Part shown: positions 1 to 5,657 of the stretch, one piece after another
Layout: every line of letters starts with the position of its first letter
Numbering within the stretch: position 1 is the first letter of the stretch
Source of the DNA: Cyanothece sp. UBA12306
GTDB taxonomy: Bacteria; Cyanobacteriota; Cyanobacteriia; Cyanobacteriales; Microcystaceae
Direction of reading: 5' to 3'
Length of the DNA: 6,940 bases
Assembly: GCA_003448685.1 (NCBI GenBank)
Contig: DLXW01000339.1
Span: forward strand, 1-6,940
Program-made: the position numbers and the translations under genes
Notes under the pieces: generated by a model
What the model saw: the letters and a program-made list of their open reading frames with translations, nothing else
Database searches by the model: none
What the model was told of the DNA's origin: nothing

Positions 1-221
1 ACTTTTGCAAGAGGTCTAATTTGTCCATTCACAAAAAAAACCAGCCAAAATTCCGGTGATACATCGGCTAAATAACCAGAATTATTTAATCTGGCCTGGA
101 TTCTACCTCCTTGTGAGGGCCAGGGAAGATCCGCTTCTACCAATAATCCGCCGCTTCTTTGTCCTAATTCGATCAATTGCAGGATACTGCAAAGATCAAT
201 TTCATTTAAGGTTCCGTGCAT
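1..221 (-). CDS. PATAN (DUF4388) domain protein, N-terminal part only
   Basis: The minus strand from the ATG at 221-219 is open to the window edge and encodes 73 residues. It begins MHGTLNEIDLCSILQLIELG and continues with QRSGGLLVEA, a later LVFFVNGQI, and no stop. The opening GTLNEIDL..ILQLIELGQR..G.L.VEA is the hallmark of the PatA N-terminal domain (PATAN, DUF4388). In cyanobacteria this domain usually precedes a CheY-like receiver; PATAN-REC proteins such as Synechocystis PixE control type IV pilus phototaxis by binding the PilB motor. Whether a receiver follows here cannot be seen. No convincing Shine-Dalgarno precedes the ATG, but the start matches where the family usually begins. The gene is divergent from hmpF, another pilus-motility gene, which fits a shared role (inference). 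The family call is firm; the specific function is not. Confidence 0.85.
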   Translation of the reverse strand, partial: MHGTLNEIDLCSILQLIELGQRSGGLLVEADLPWPSQGGRIQARLNNSGYLADVSPEFWLVFFVNGQIRPLAK

Positions 222-415
222 AATAATTCAAGTCTTGATTCCTCTAATTACTGCTAGAATCACAAAGGATGAAAATTCCCTTAAAAATGGTTAGTATCTA
301 TGATCGTACTCTTTAGCTGTTGCCGTTAGTCAGAAAACACTAAATGATTCTATCAAAGTTCAACCGAGAAAATTTGATCAGATCTGAAACTTTAATCAAC
401 TTTTAGGGGAATCCT

Positions 416-459
416 TAGGTTAAGATGTTTAGCTATGTAAAAATAAGATAGTTAACCTA
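416..459. promoter_or_regulatory. Inverted repeat TAGGTTAA...TTAACCTA upstream of hmpF
   Basis: TAGGTTAA at 416-423 is the exact reverse complement of TTAACCTA at 452-459, with 28 bp between the arms. A third related copy, GTTAACCTTTAGGCAA at 552-567, resembles GTTAACCTAGGCAA at 451-464 with two extra T's. The arms overlap the only weak promoter-like hexamers in the spacer, so an operator for a dimeric regulator is a reasonable inference. No known regulator is assigned. Confidence 0.4.
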
Positions 460-577
460 GGCAATGGGATGACCAACAGACCTTCAAAAATGACAGAATT
501 GTTGGAAATTGGATTTTAATGCTTTGTCTTATCCCAATGTATCTACCCACTGTTAACCTTTAGGCAACAGCAATATC

Positions 578-583
578 GAGAGG
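578..583 (+). promoter_or_regulatory. Shine-Dalgarno site fixing the hmpF start
   Basis: GAGAGG at 578-583 lies 10 bp before GTG at 594, a normal spacing. It is only 1 bp from the in-frame TTG at 585, too close to serve it. It therefore supports GTG 594 as the start. Confidence 0.65.
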
Positions 584-593
584 ATTGCGGCTC

Positions 594-2201
594 GTGCTAT
601 ACCTTGCAGAAGTAAAAAAACAGAATAGAGGATTTATCGGGGGTTCTCGTACAGAATTAAAACTCCTGGCTTTTCAGCATAACGATCAAACCTGGAGCGC
701 GCTCCAAGATGATGAGATGATTTTCAGTGAAGATATCGAGCAAGTTGGCGAAGGAACCCTAATGATGGTTAACCTGAGCAATACTCGACAAATTCAGGGT
801 AAACCGGAACTGGCGGCTCCTGAGTTGGTACGTCAGTTGCAAAAATTATCTCGCCTGTCTGAAAAATTAAAGGCTCAACAAGAAGAAATTGAGCAATGGA
901 AGCAATCCCTCACCTTCCAGAGTCAGGAACTAGCCCGCCGAGAAACGGAAATGGAGGCGAAAATTGAACAACTAGAACAGGTGGAAACCGAATTAGGAGA
1001 AATTGAATTACGTCGTCAAGAGGCTCAATCAGTCTGGCAAAGGGTAGAACAAACCCAACAGAGTCTTCAAGAATTTCAAAGTCGTTTTAGTGATCTCCTC
1101 GAACTACCTTCACAACAGGTTGAAAAGCTGCAACAATTGATTCGTTATCTACTTGACCATGATCAAGGACTGCCATCGATTGGTCAACGTTTACAATTGG
1201 CCTTAAATACAACTGTTCAACAAGAAGAAATCATCACTGGTTTTTGGCAACAAATCGAACCCCTCAAAGCTCAAATTAGCCAACAACAAAAGTCAGTTGA
1301 GCAGCAAAGGCAACACCTTGAAAATCAATCCCAAGAAATGGAATCTACTCGTTCTTCTTTGGAACAGGCAAAAACTCAGCTTCAGGTTCAACAAAATATT
1401 CTTAATAACAAACTCGAACAATCGACTAGGTTAAATCTTGAATTGCAAAGAACTCAAGATTTGCAAGATACCCTAGAAAGCATTGCTAGTGGTACAGGAA
1501 ATGTTCAACTTGATTCTAAGGTTGATGTAGTGGCTTTAGAAAATATGCCCCTCGGAGAGTTGGAAGAAACTGTTAACAATCTCCAAGAGGCTCTAGATAA
1601 GTTAGTCCGTTTGGTTAATGATCAAGAGGAAGAACTAACTTTGCAATGTCAAACCGTTGAAGAATTACAAGTAAAATTAGCGACAGCTAGTACATCTGAA
1701 CGTCTTAGTCTGGAGCAAGAGTTGGCAGATGAACAAGAAAGAAAAGAATTTTTAGATGAAACTCTGGTGGGTCAACGCCGTAGGATTAAGGAGCTACAAG
1801 AGGTGCTTTTACAGAATCTTAAGGTATTGCGTCGGCGTCAAGGAGTGATGGATTTTGAACCTAATGCTCCATCAATTAATTTGGAGCCCATTCTACTCCA
1901 CATAGAGGAATTACAGAATAACACAGTTCAAGAACGTCAAAAACTCGAATCGGAAATTGAACATTTAGAACAGAGTCTTCGCCAGATTCAAGAGATGATT
2001 AAACACCTCGATACAGAGCAAAGTCAGAAAATGCAAGCTTTTAAAGCTGAGCAAGATAACCTGTACCAGGCTCAAATTGACATTACTAAGCTCGAAACCC
2101 GTTTAAGTCTCTATGAGGAAATATTGCAGCCGATTCAGAATCAACTAGATCAATTAAAACAACAGTTAAATATATTACAGCAATGGCTTAATTTTACCTA
2201 G
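594..2201 (+). CDS. hmpF: HmpF-like pilus motility/taxis protein
   Basis: The gene encodes 535 residues from GTG 594. An in-frame TTG at 585 would add three residues, but the Shine-Dalgarno spacing and the family's usual MLYLAEV start favour GTG. Residues 1 to about 70 form a small globular head (MLYLAEVKKQ...GGSRTELKLL). The rest is almost all heptad-rich coiled coil, Q/E/L-rich, with a break near 295-320 where SGTGN and ENMPLGELEE interrupt it. The sequence EEIEQWKQSLTFQSQEL near residue 100 is a family signature. HmpF was characterised in Nostoc punctiforme as a dynamically pole-localised protein that activates type IV pili and sets the direction of hormogonium movement; unicellular cyanobacteria carry homologues. 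The protein is likely cytoplasmic, with no signal peptide or membrane segment. Its stop overlaps that of convergent cobD by 4 bp. The neighbouring divergent PATAN gene supports a motility role. Confidence 0.85.
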   Translation: MLYLAEVKKQNRGFIGGSRTELKLLAFQHNDQTWSALQDDEMIFSEDIEQVGEGTLMMVNLSNTRQIQGKPELAAPELVRQLQKLSRLSEKLKAQQEEIEQWKQSLTFQSQELARRETEMEAKIEQLEQVETELGEIELRRQEAQSVWQRVEQTQQSLQEFQSRFSDLLELPSQQVEKLQQLIRYLLDHDQGLPSIGQRLQLALNTTVQQEEIITGFWQQIEPLKAQISQQQKSVEQQRQHLENQSQEMESTRSSLEQAKTQLQVQQNILNNKLEQSTRLNLELQRTQDLQDTLESIASGTGNVQLDSKVDVVALENMPLGELEETVNNLQEALDKLVRLVNDQEEELTLQCQTVEELQVKLATASTSERLSLEQELADEQERKEFLDETLVGQRRRIKELQEVLLQNLKVLRRRQGVMDFEPNAPSINLEPILLHIEELQNNTVQERQKLESEIEHLEQSLRQIQEMIKHLDTEQSQKMQAFKAEQDNLYQAQIDITKLETRLSLYEEILQPIQNQLDQLKQQLNILQQWLNFT

Positions 2202-3175
2202 AAAACAGTGATTATCCTTAAGCCCATTATGGCTAAACATAGCCATAATAGGCAGCAAATGCGAGTTAATTGAAGAGCTTGTTCAATGATTTCTGGGGTA
2301 ATTAGCTGCGTCCCATTGCCTAATAAAGGCTTGGATTTAATTTGACCTTGATAAGTATTAGTACCCCCTAATTGAACACCTAAAATAGCTGCATAAACAC
2401 ATTCACTCCAACCAGAATTAGGACTAGGATCTTGGGGAGCATCTCGAAGACAAATTGCTAAGACTGAGCCAGGTTTTCGAGATATTAAAGCCAAGGTAAG
2501 TACGGTTAAACGACAAGGTATCCAAGTCAAAAAATCTTCAAATTTAGCACTAAACCAGCCTAAATCAATAAAAGGTTCTTTTTGATAACCAATCATGGAA
2601 TCGAGGGTACTAGCAGCTTTGTAACCTAAAGCCAAAGGAACACTACCAATAACTGGAAAAAACCCGCCTATAATTCCATAAAATAATGGAGATGTTACGC
2701 CATCGGTGGCATTTTCGGTAACGGTTTCTAGAACTGCTCGTAAAATTTCTTGCTCTGAGAGATTGTCGGTATCACGTCCTACATATTGACCGAGTTTAGT
2801 TCTTGCTAGGTCAAGTTTTCGATCACTTAGAGGGAGGATAACCTCCTGGGCTGCTTTCCGTAAACTTTTGCCAGCAAAACAACTGGCTAAAAGAATGCTT
2901 TGTAGACCAATTCCTAATAAAGGACTGATATTTTCGGCAATTTTAACCAAGCTCCAGCCGATGATTCCAGTACCAAGAATTACCCCTAATGCGATGACAA
3001 TTCCTCCCCAGCGACGTTGCCATTTTTGGGAACAAGTAGCGATCGCAAATTGGCTTAGATTTGAGATAGTCCATCCCATTACTTGTACAGGATGCAAGTA
3101 CCCAATAGGATCACCAATTATATAATCAATGATGGCAGCTAAGACTAAAACTATGCACTCTACATTAGTCTTCAT
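2198..3175 (-). CDS. cobD: Adenosylcobinamide-phosphate synthase CobD/CbiB
   Basis: This 325-residue inner-membrane enzyme joins an aminopropanol (phosphate) arm to adenosylcobyric acid to give adenosylcobinamide (phosphate), late in (pseudo)cobalamin synthesis. Family motifs are in order: DYIIGDP (17-23), HPVQVMG (28-34), GRDTDNLS with EILRAVLETVTENATDGV (133-160), SPLFYG (162-167), YKAASTLDSMIGY (185-197), FSAKFEDFLTWIP (208-220) and DAPQDPSPNSGWSE (245-258). Hydrophobic segments at about 5-20, 57-77, 84-100, 163-185 and 302-322 fit the polytopic family, and the length is typical. The ATG at 3175 gives the expected hydrophobic N-terminus; the nearest GAGG is 13 bp upstream, which is far. 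No B12-riboswitch-like fold was recognised upstream. The gene lies downstream of the Rrf2 gene on the same strand with a 197-bp gap, so cotranscription is possible but unproven. The name follows the Pseudomonas convention; Salmonella calls this enzyme CbiB. Confidence 0.95.
   Translation of the reverse strand: MKTNVECIVLVLAAIIDYIIGDPIGYLHPVQVMGWTISNLSQFAIATCSQKWQRRWGGIVIALGVILGTGIIGWSLVKIAENISPLLGIGLQSILLASCFAGKSLRKAAQEVILPLSDRKLDLARTKLGQYVGRDTDNLSEQEILRAVLETVTENATDGVTSPLFYGIIGGFFPVIGSVPLALGYKAASTLDSMIGYQKEPFIDLGWFSAKFEDFLTWIPCRLTVLTLALISRKPGSVLAICLRDAPQDPSPNSGWSECVYAAILGVQLGGTNTYQGQIKSKPLLGNGTQLITPEIIEQALQLTRICCLLWLCLAIMGLRIITVF
2222..2253 (+). terminator. Strong hairpin just after hmpF, inside the cobD coding sequence
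   Basis: ATTATGGCTA (2226-2235) pairs perfectly with TAGCCATAAT (2240-2249) around the loop AACA. After one C-A mismatch (2225/2250) the stem continues with GCC/GGC (2222-2224 with 2251-2253). It starts 20 bp after the hmpF stop and is encoded within the last codons of cobD. There is no T-run after it on the plus strand, so it is not a classical intrinsic terminator. 3'-end formation or transcript protection for hmpF is an inference. Confidence 0.5.
3039..3046. repeat. HIP1 octamer GCGATCGC
   Basis: A perfect GCGATCGC palindrome inside cobD. HIP1 is greatly over-represented in many cyanobacterial genomes and supports the lineage call. Confidence 0.9.
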
Positions 3176-3372
3176 TGTGCGATCAATCCCTCGAACAACT
3201 TAGCTCCTACTTCCCTTGATCGTGTAATGAAGGAACTCTTTTTGGCGAAAAATTGAACAGTTACAATCAAAGACTCCATAATGATCAATAATTACCGAAA
3301 AACTTAATTTTGCCCCATGACAGCCTCCTTTTGGCCGAGAAGATTCAGGGGTATTGTCATCAAATTAGCCCT
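3176..3372 (-). other. Gap between the Rrf2 gene and cobD with two candidate tiny ORFs
   Basis: Read on the minus strand, the Rrf2 stop is followed at once by AGGG and, 8 bp later, by ATG (3360-3358) opening an 18-codon ORF that ends at 3304. It is in the same frame as the Rrf2 gene. Inside it, a perfect AAGGAGG (3330-3324) stands 5 bp before a second in-frame ATG (3318-3316) that has only four codons before TAA. A second ORF, 35 codons from ATG 3279-3277, ends with a TGA that overlaps the cobD ATG (ATGA). Neither product resembles a family I know, and both may be chance. No T-tailed terminator was seen after the Rrf2 gene. Confidence 0.3.
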
Positions 3373-3816
3373 TTATACAACAAAGCTAGGAGCTTCTCCA
3401 AGGGACGCTTGCCAACTTCGAGCATCATAATAAAGATCAGCAAGAGTAATCTTATAAAGTGCTTCTTTTAGTTTTTCATGAAGTCGGTTCCATAAACTAA
3501 ATGTTACCCAATCTGATCCTTTCTCAATATTTGGCTGATAGCGAGGTAAAGGTTCAATAGTTTCTCCCACTGCTTCAAGAATTTGTCCTAAAGAAATTTG
3601 ACTAGGTTGAGAGGCTAATTGATAGCCACCTTGGGCACCTCGAACTGAGTTAACTAATCCAGAACGACGCATTTCAATAAGTAATTTTTCTAGGTAAGGC
3701 GCTGGTAAATTTTGTCTCAATGCGATAGCTTTTACTGAAGTAGGACCATAGTTAGGCTGTAAACTCAGATCCAGTAAGGCTTTAACGCTATAGTGACTGC
3801 GAGTTGTTAGTTTCAT
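3373..3816 (-). CDS. Rrf2-family transcriptional regulator without cluster cysteines
   Basis: This 147-residue DNA-binding protein opens with MKLTTRSHYSVKALLDLS, the standard Rrf2 N-terminus. A winged helix-turn-helix follows (about 27-68), with the recognition region LPAPYLEKLL (37-46) and the wing VRGAQGGYQLA (58-68). IscR-type members hold a [2Fe-2S] cluster through three cysteines in the 90-105 region; this protein has no cysteine anywhere, so it cannot bind a cluster that way and is not an IscR orthologue in mechanism. The closest characterised relative I can name is Synechocystis Slr0846, an Rrf2-type protein reported to be needed for psaAB expression; orthology here is inferred from overall family resemblance, not alignment. 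The ATG at 3816 has no clear Shine-Dalgarno, common in cyanobacteria. A good promoter lies about 75 bp upstream of the ATG, and cobD follows on the same strand. Confidence 0.88.
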   Translation of the reverse strand: MKLTTRSHYSVKALLDLSLQPNYGPTSVKAIALRQNLPAPYLEKLLIEMRRSGLVNSVRGAQGGYQLASQPSQISLGQILEAVGETIEPLPRYQPNIEKGSDWVTFSLWNRLHEKLKEALYKITLADLYYDARSWQASLGEAPSFVV

Positions 3817-3890
3817 TGAGTTAGTTTTTATTGAGACTTTTGAATCAACTAAGGAAACTGTTGGGTGGACTCTTATTGATTTTATAACAC

Positions 3891-3920
3891 TTTATAAGCT
3901 GCTCTTACCTCTAAAGTCAA
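3891..3920 (-). promoter_or_regulatory. Sigma70-type promoter of the Rrf2 gene
   Basis: On the minus strand, TTGACT (3920-3915, 5 of 6 matches to TTGACA) is followed after 18 bp by TATAAA (3896-3891, 5 of 6 matches to TATAAT). Transcription would start near 3884, leaving a leader of roughly 70 nt before the ATG. A second TATAAA occurs at 3886-3881. Confidence 0.65.
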
Positions 3921-3931
3921 ACATTTGTAAA

Positions 3932-3964
3932 TTCTCAAGATGATTCTTGTTTAAAAATTGAGAA
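3932..3964. promoter_or_regulatory. Inverted repeat TTCTCAA...TTGAGAA, candidate operator
   Basis: TTCTCAA (3932-3938) and TTGAGAA (3958-3964) are exact reverse complements with 19 bp between them, so arm starts are 26 bp apart. The repeat lies just upstream of the Rrf2 -35 box. It could bind a regulator of either divergent gene, including autoregulation. This is position-based inference only. Confidence 0.35.
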
Positions 3965-4130
3965 CAATGGGTTACTATTGATCTAGTCAGAAGATAGATA
4001 AATTTTACTGATTGTGTGTAAAATAAGAGTAAAGACAGTTAACAATACTCAAGTTTATTGAGCTTGTTGCTGTTGGACTCGATTCTTAATCTGTCCATCC
4101 CAATTGTTCATTTAGTTACTGTTTAAGTTG

Positions 4131-4514
4131 ATGGCTCAAGAAAAACCCCTAACCGGAACTGAATTAGTTGAAAAAGTTAAAGAACTCGGCAACCTCGGTA
4201 GAGAGGAAAAAGCTAGAGCTTGTGGCTACTATACCCAGACTATAAATGGTGTAGAGCGAGTCAATATGATGAAGTTCCTTAATGCCTTGATTGATGCTGA
4301 AGGAATCGAGTTAGATAGTTCTTCTGAGGGACAAGGAAGAGGAGGTCGCTCAGCCAGCTATAAAATTAGTGTGCAATCGAATGGTAATTTGTTGATCGGT
4401 TCAGCCTATACAAAAAAAATGGGGTTGAAATCTGGAGATGAGTTTGAAATTACTTTAGGTCGTAAACATATTCATCTCAAACAAATAGGAGAAATGGATG
4501 ACGATGAGGAATAA
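4131..4514 (+). CDS. cyAbrB2: AbrB-like regulator of the cyAbrB family, cyAbrB2 (CalB) type
   Basis: The gene encodes 127 residues. A TTG directly before the ATG at 4131 is also open, but ATG gives the natural start MAQEKPLTG. The cyanobacterial layout is an N-terminal region with PLTGTELVEKVKELG and ARACGYYTQTINGVERVNMM (about 6-47), a Ser/Gly-rich linker (63-75), and a C-terminal swapped-hairpin AbrB domain (about 77-118) with SNGNLLIGSAYTKKMGLKSG and DEFEITLGRKHIHLKQ. Having AbrB at the C-terminus, unlike Bacillus AbrB, is typical. GRGGR and LGRKHIHLKQ resemble Sll0822 (cyAbrB2) more than Sll0359 (cyAbrB1), judged from memory. These proteins are nucleoid-associated global regulators of carbon/nitrogen balance, hydrogenase and fermentation genes. 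The single cysteine (31) probably matches the conserved one reported as a glutathionylation site in Synechocystis AbrB2. The acidic tail MDDDEE is notable. The family call is strong; the paralogue assignment is moderate. Confidence 0.85.
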   Translation: MAQEKPLTGTELVEKVKELGNLGREEKARACGYYTQTINGVERVNMMKFLNALIDAEGIELDSSSEGQGRGGRSASYKISVQSNGNLLIGSAYTKKMGLKSGDEFEITLGRKHIHLKQIGEMDDDEE

Positions 4515-4630
4515 CAGCCATGGTCAACCGATTATTGCCTTATCTACTGTTTAATCACACAAGAAATAGCGTCGCTTAGCTGCAAACTAAACAACGCTGA
4601 TCAATATAAATCAAGGTAACATTTTTCGCT

Positions 4631-4664
4631 TAAGGCTTCTGTCCCAAGGGGGGCGGTAGCCTTA
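4631..4664. terminator. 15-position stem-loop between convergent cyAbrB and DUF3143 genes
   Basis: Bases 4631-4645 pair with 4650-4664 around the tetraloop AAGG. The outer arm TAAGGCT/AGCCTTA is perfect; then come one T-T mismatch (4638/4657) and seven more pairs, including two T-G wobbles and a CCC/GGG closing stack. It sits 116 bp after the cyAbrB stop and 58 bp after the DUF3143 stop, so it could end both transcripts. No T-run follows on either strand, so a mobile or small-RNA origin is an alternative. The rest of 4515-4722 holds no gene I can support, only a 19-codon ATG ORF at 4520-4579. Confidence 0.55.
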
Positions 4665-4722
4665 CTACTATTATTCTATTCGCAAATGGATTATTTCGCC
4701 TCTTTATTTAGGTTAAGGATAG

Positions 4723-4995
4723 CTAAGGGCCATCAAAAACAGCATCCTCAAGATCTTGACGACTTAGGGAATATTTAAAAGTTCTTGTGATTTCTTCATC
4801 GGTTTGAGTTGAAGGTAAATAGCAGACAGTCAGCTCTTCAATTTCTAAGCTCAGTTGAGCTTTCCAGGTAGAACGTTCAATAGTCCAACAGTGCAAATTT
4901 TCTTTGTCCTGTTGACAACCTAAGTCAGAGAGCCATTTTTCGATTTCAGGAAGGGGATGGTTATAGAGGGGAGTCTCAGGGGGTGGAAGTGTCAT
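4723..4995 (-). CDS. DUF3143 family protein
   Basis: This is a 90-residue soluble protein of unknown function, conserved in cyanobacteria. The recognisable family features are the start MTLPPPETPLYNHPLPEIE (1-19), the middle LGCQQD...WTIERSTWKAQLSLEIEELTVCYL (25-60) and the C-terminal FKYSLSRQDLEDAVFDGP (73-90). It has three cysteines (27, 36, 58) but no metal motif. There is no signal peptide or membrane segment, so it is probably cytoplasmic. It follows the J-domain gene on the same strand after 59 bp and is likely cotranscribed. That spacer holds a tandem AGTTAGA pair (5001-5014) but no clear Shine-Dalgarno or terminator. Function cannot be stated; a link to the J-domain protein is an inference from position. 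Confidence 0.88.
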   Translation of the reverse strand: MTLPPPETPLYNHPLPEIEKWLSDLGCQQDKENLHCWTIERSTWKAQLSLEIEELTVCYLPSTQTDEEITRTFKYSLSRQDLEDAVFDGP

Positions 4996-5054
4996 AATGA
5001 AGTTAGAAGTTAGAATGTAGATGGGATCAACTCAGATCAGTTGAATTATCACGA

Positions 5055-5600
5055 TTACTGAAGAATTAGAGAAAGTGGAACGGGGGAATAGGTTTGGGGT
5101 AAAGCTGTTTGAGGAATTATGTTATCTCCTCGAATGATAGCAATGGTTATTGCTAGTATTAAACATCCCACTAAGGTTAATCCTAAAATAAACAGAGCAA
5201 AGATTTCTCCAGTTGATAAAGGGCGATCGCTCGGGTCAAGATAGGCTGATTTTGACCAATAGTCAGTATCGACAAAATTCCCTGGTGGAGAAACAGGGGG
5301 AGTTTGAATTACATGACAACGGGAATAGCCAATTTTAAGATCATAGAGCGATCGCCGTTCAGGATTACTCAGAGTTCCGTAAGCTTCATTAAGTCTCTGA
5401 AATTTTGCAGTTGCTAACTCTGAGGGTAAAGTAGTGGTATCGGGATGGTATTGTTTACTTAATTGGCGATAGGCGCGTCGAATTTCGATGGCCGAAGCCG
5501 ACGGATGAAGCCCTAAAATAGCATAGTAGCTATTGGCAAACCGCGTTTGAAGGGGAATCTTCCGTGAGGTTGATTGTGCCGTAGTCTGCTGCTGAGTCAC
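5055..5600 (-). CDS. Membrane-anchored J-domain (DnaJ-like) protein
   Basis: The gene encodes 181 residues from GTG 5600; there is no internal Met, and starting later would cut into the J domain. The J domain covers about 24-88: SYYAILGLHPSASAIEIRRAYRQLSKQYHPD, with the catalytic HPD at 52-54 that stimulates DnaK ATPase, then helix III FQRLNEAYGTLSNPERRSLYD. DnaJ's G/F-rich and zinc-finger regions are absent, so it is a type III J protein. A Pro-rich linker (100-107) leads to one transmembrane helix (about 133-157) and a short tail of about 24 residues. It probably recruits DnaK to a thylakoid or plasma membrane site; the client is unknown. DUF3143 follows 59 bp downstream. Two HIP1 octamers lie inside the gene. 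It is divergent, 57 bp away, from the photosystem I accumulation factor gene. Confidence 0.9.
   Translation of the reverse strand: MTQQQTTAQSTSRKIPLQTRFANSYYAILGLHPSASAIEIRRAYRQLSKQYHPDTTTLPSELATAKFQRLNEAYGTLSNPERRSLYDLKIGYSRCHVIQTPPVSPPGNFVDTDYWSKSAYLDPSDRPLSTGEIFALFILGLTLVGCLILAITIAIIRGDNIIPQTALPQTYSPVPLSLILQ
5223..5230. repeat. HIP1 octamer GCGATCGC
   Basis: A perfect HIP1 palindrome inside the J-domain gene. Confidence 0.9.
5348..5355. repeat. HIP1 octamer GCGATCGC
   Basis: A second perfect HIP1 palindrome in the J-domain gene, 125 bp from the first. Confidence 0.9.
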
Positions 5601-5657
5601 AAGGTTCTTTAGACTATTTTTTGTGAACCTATTCTAGCTAAAATCAACCATAAAGGT

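Larger units (their letters stand above)
222..593. other. Divergent intergenic region between the PATAN gene and hmpF
   Basis: This 372-bp spacer must hold the promoters of both flanking genes. No ORF of useful length and no convincing paired -35/-10 was found. The weak pair TTAAGA (420-425) and TAAGAT (444-449), 18 bp apart, matches only 4 of 6 bases in each box. The most striking content is the set of TTAACCT/AGGTTAA repeats at 416-423, 452-459 and 553-559, listed separately. A 10-bp palindrome TCAGATCTGA lies at 378-387. Confidence 0.6.
3817..4130. other. Divergent regulatory region between the Rrf2 and cyAbrB genes
   Basis: The 314-bp spacer holds the Rrf2 promoter (3891-3920, minus strand) and a 7-bp inverted repeat at 3932-3964, both listed separately. 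A shorter 5-bp inverted repeat CTCAA-GTTTA-TTGAG occurs at about 4048-4062. I found no good -35/-10 pair for the plus-strand cyAbrB gene; TAAAAT at 4019-4024 is a possible -10 without a partner. No coding sequence was seen here. Confidence 0.6.

Noticed and set aside
378..387. Palindrome TCAGATCTGA
   Set aside because: A lone 10-bp palindrome with no flanking symmetry or partner copy; expected by chance.
2868..3125. 85-codon plus-strand ORF
   Set aside because: It lies wholly antisense inside cobD, whose family motifs are clear; the product looks like no known protein and has no ribosome site.
3176..3372. Cobalamin riboswitch upstream of cobD
   Set aside because: The gap is short for this large RNA and no B12-box-like conserved segment was recognised.
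4128..4130. TTG as the start of the cyAbrB gene
   Set aside because: It stands directly before an in-frame ATG and would only add one Met; ATG 4131 is the simpler start.
5027..5044. TCAACT/AGTTGA hairpin between the J-domain and DUF3143 genes
   Set aside because: Only 6 bp with a 6-bp loop and no T-run; too weak to call a terminator inside a likely operon.
5652..5656. AAAGG as the ribosome site of the thioredoxin-fold gene
   Set aside because: Only 1 bp separates it from the ATG, too close to function; no better downstream start leaves a complete signal peptide.
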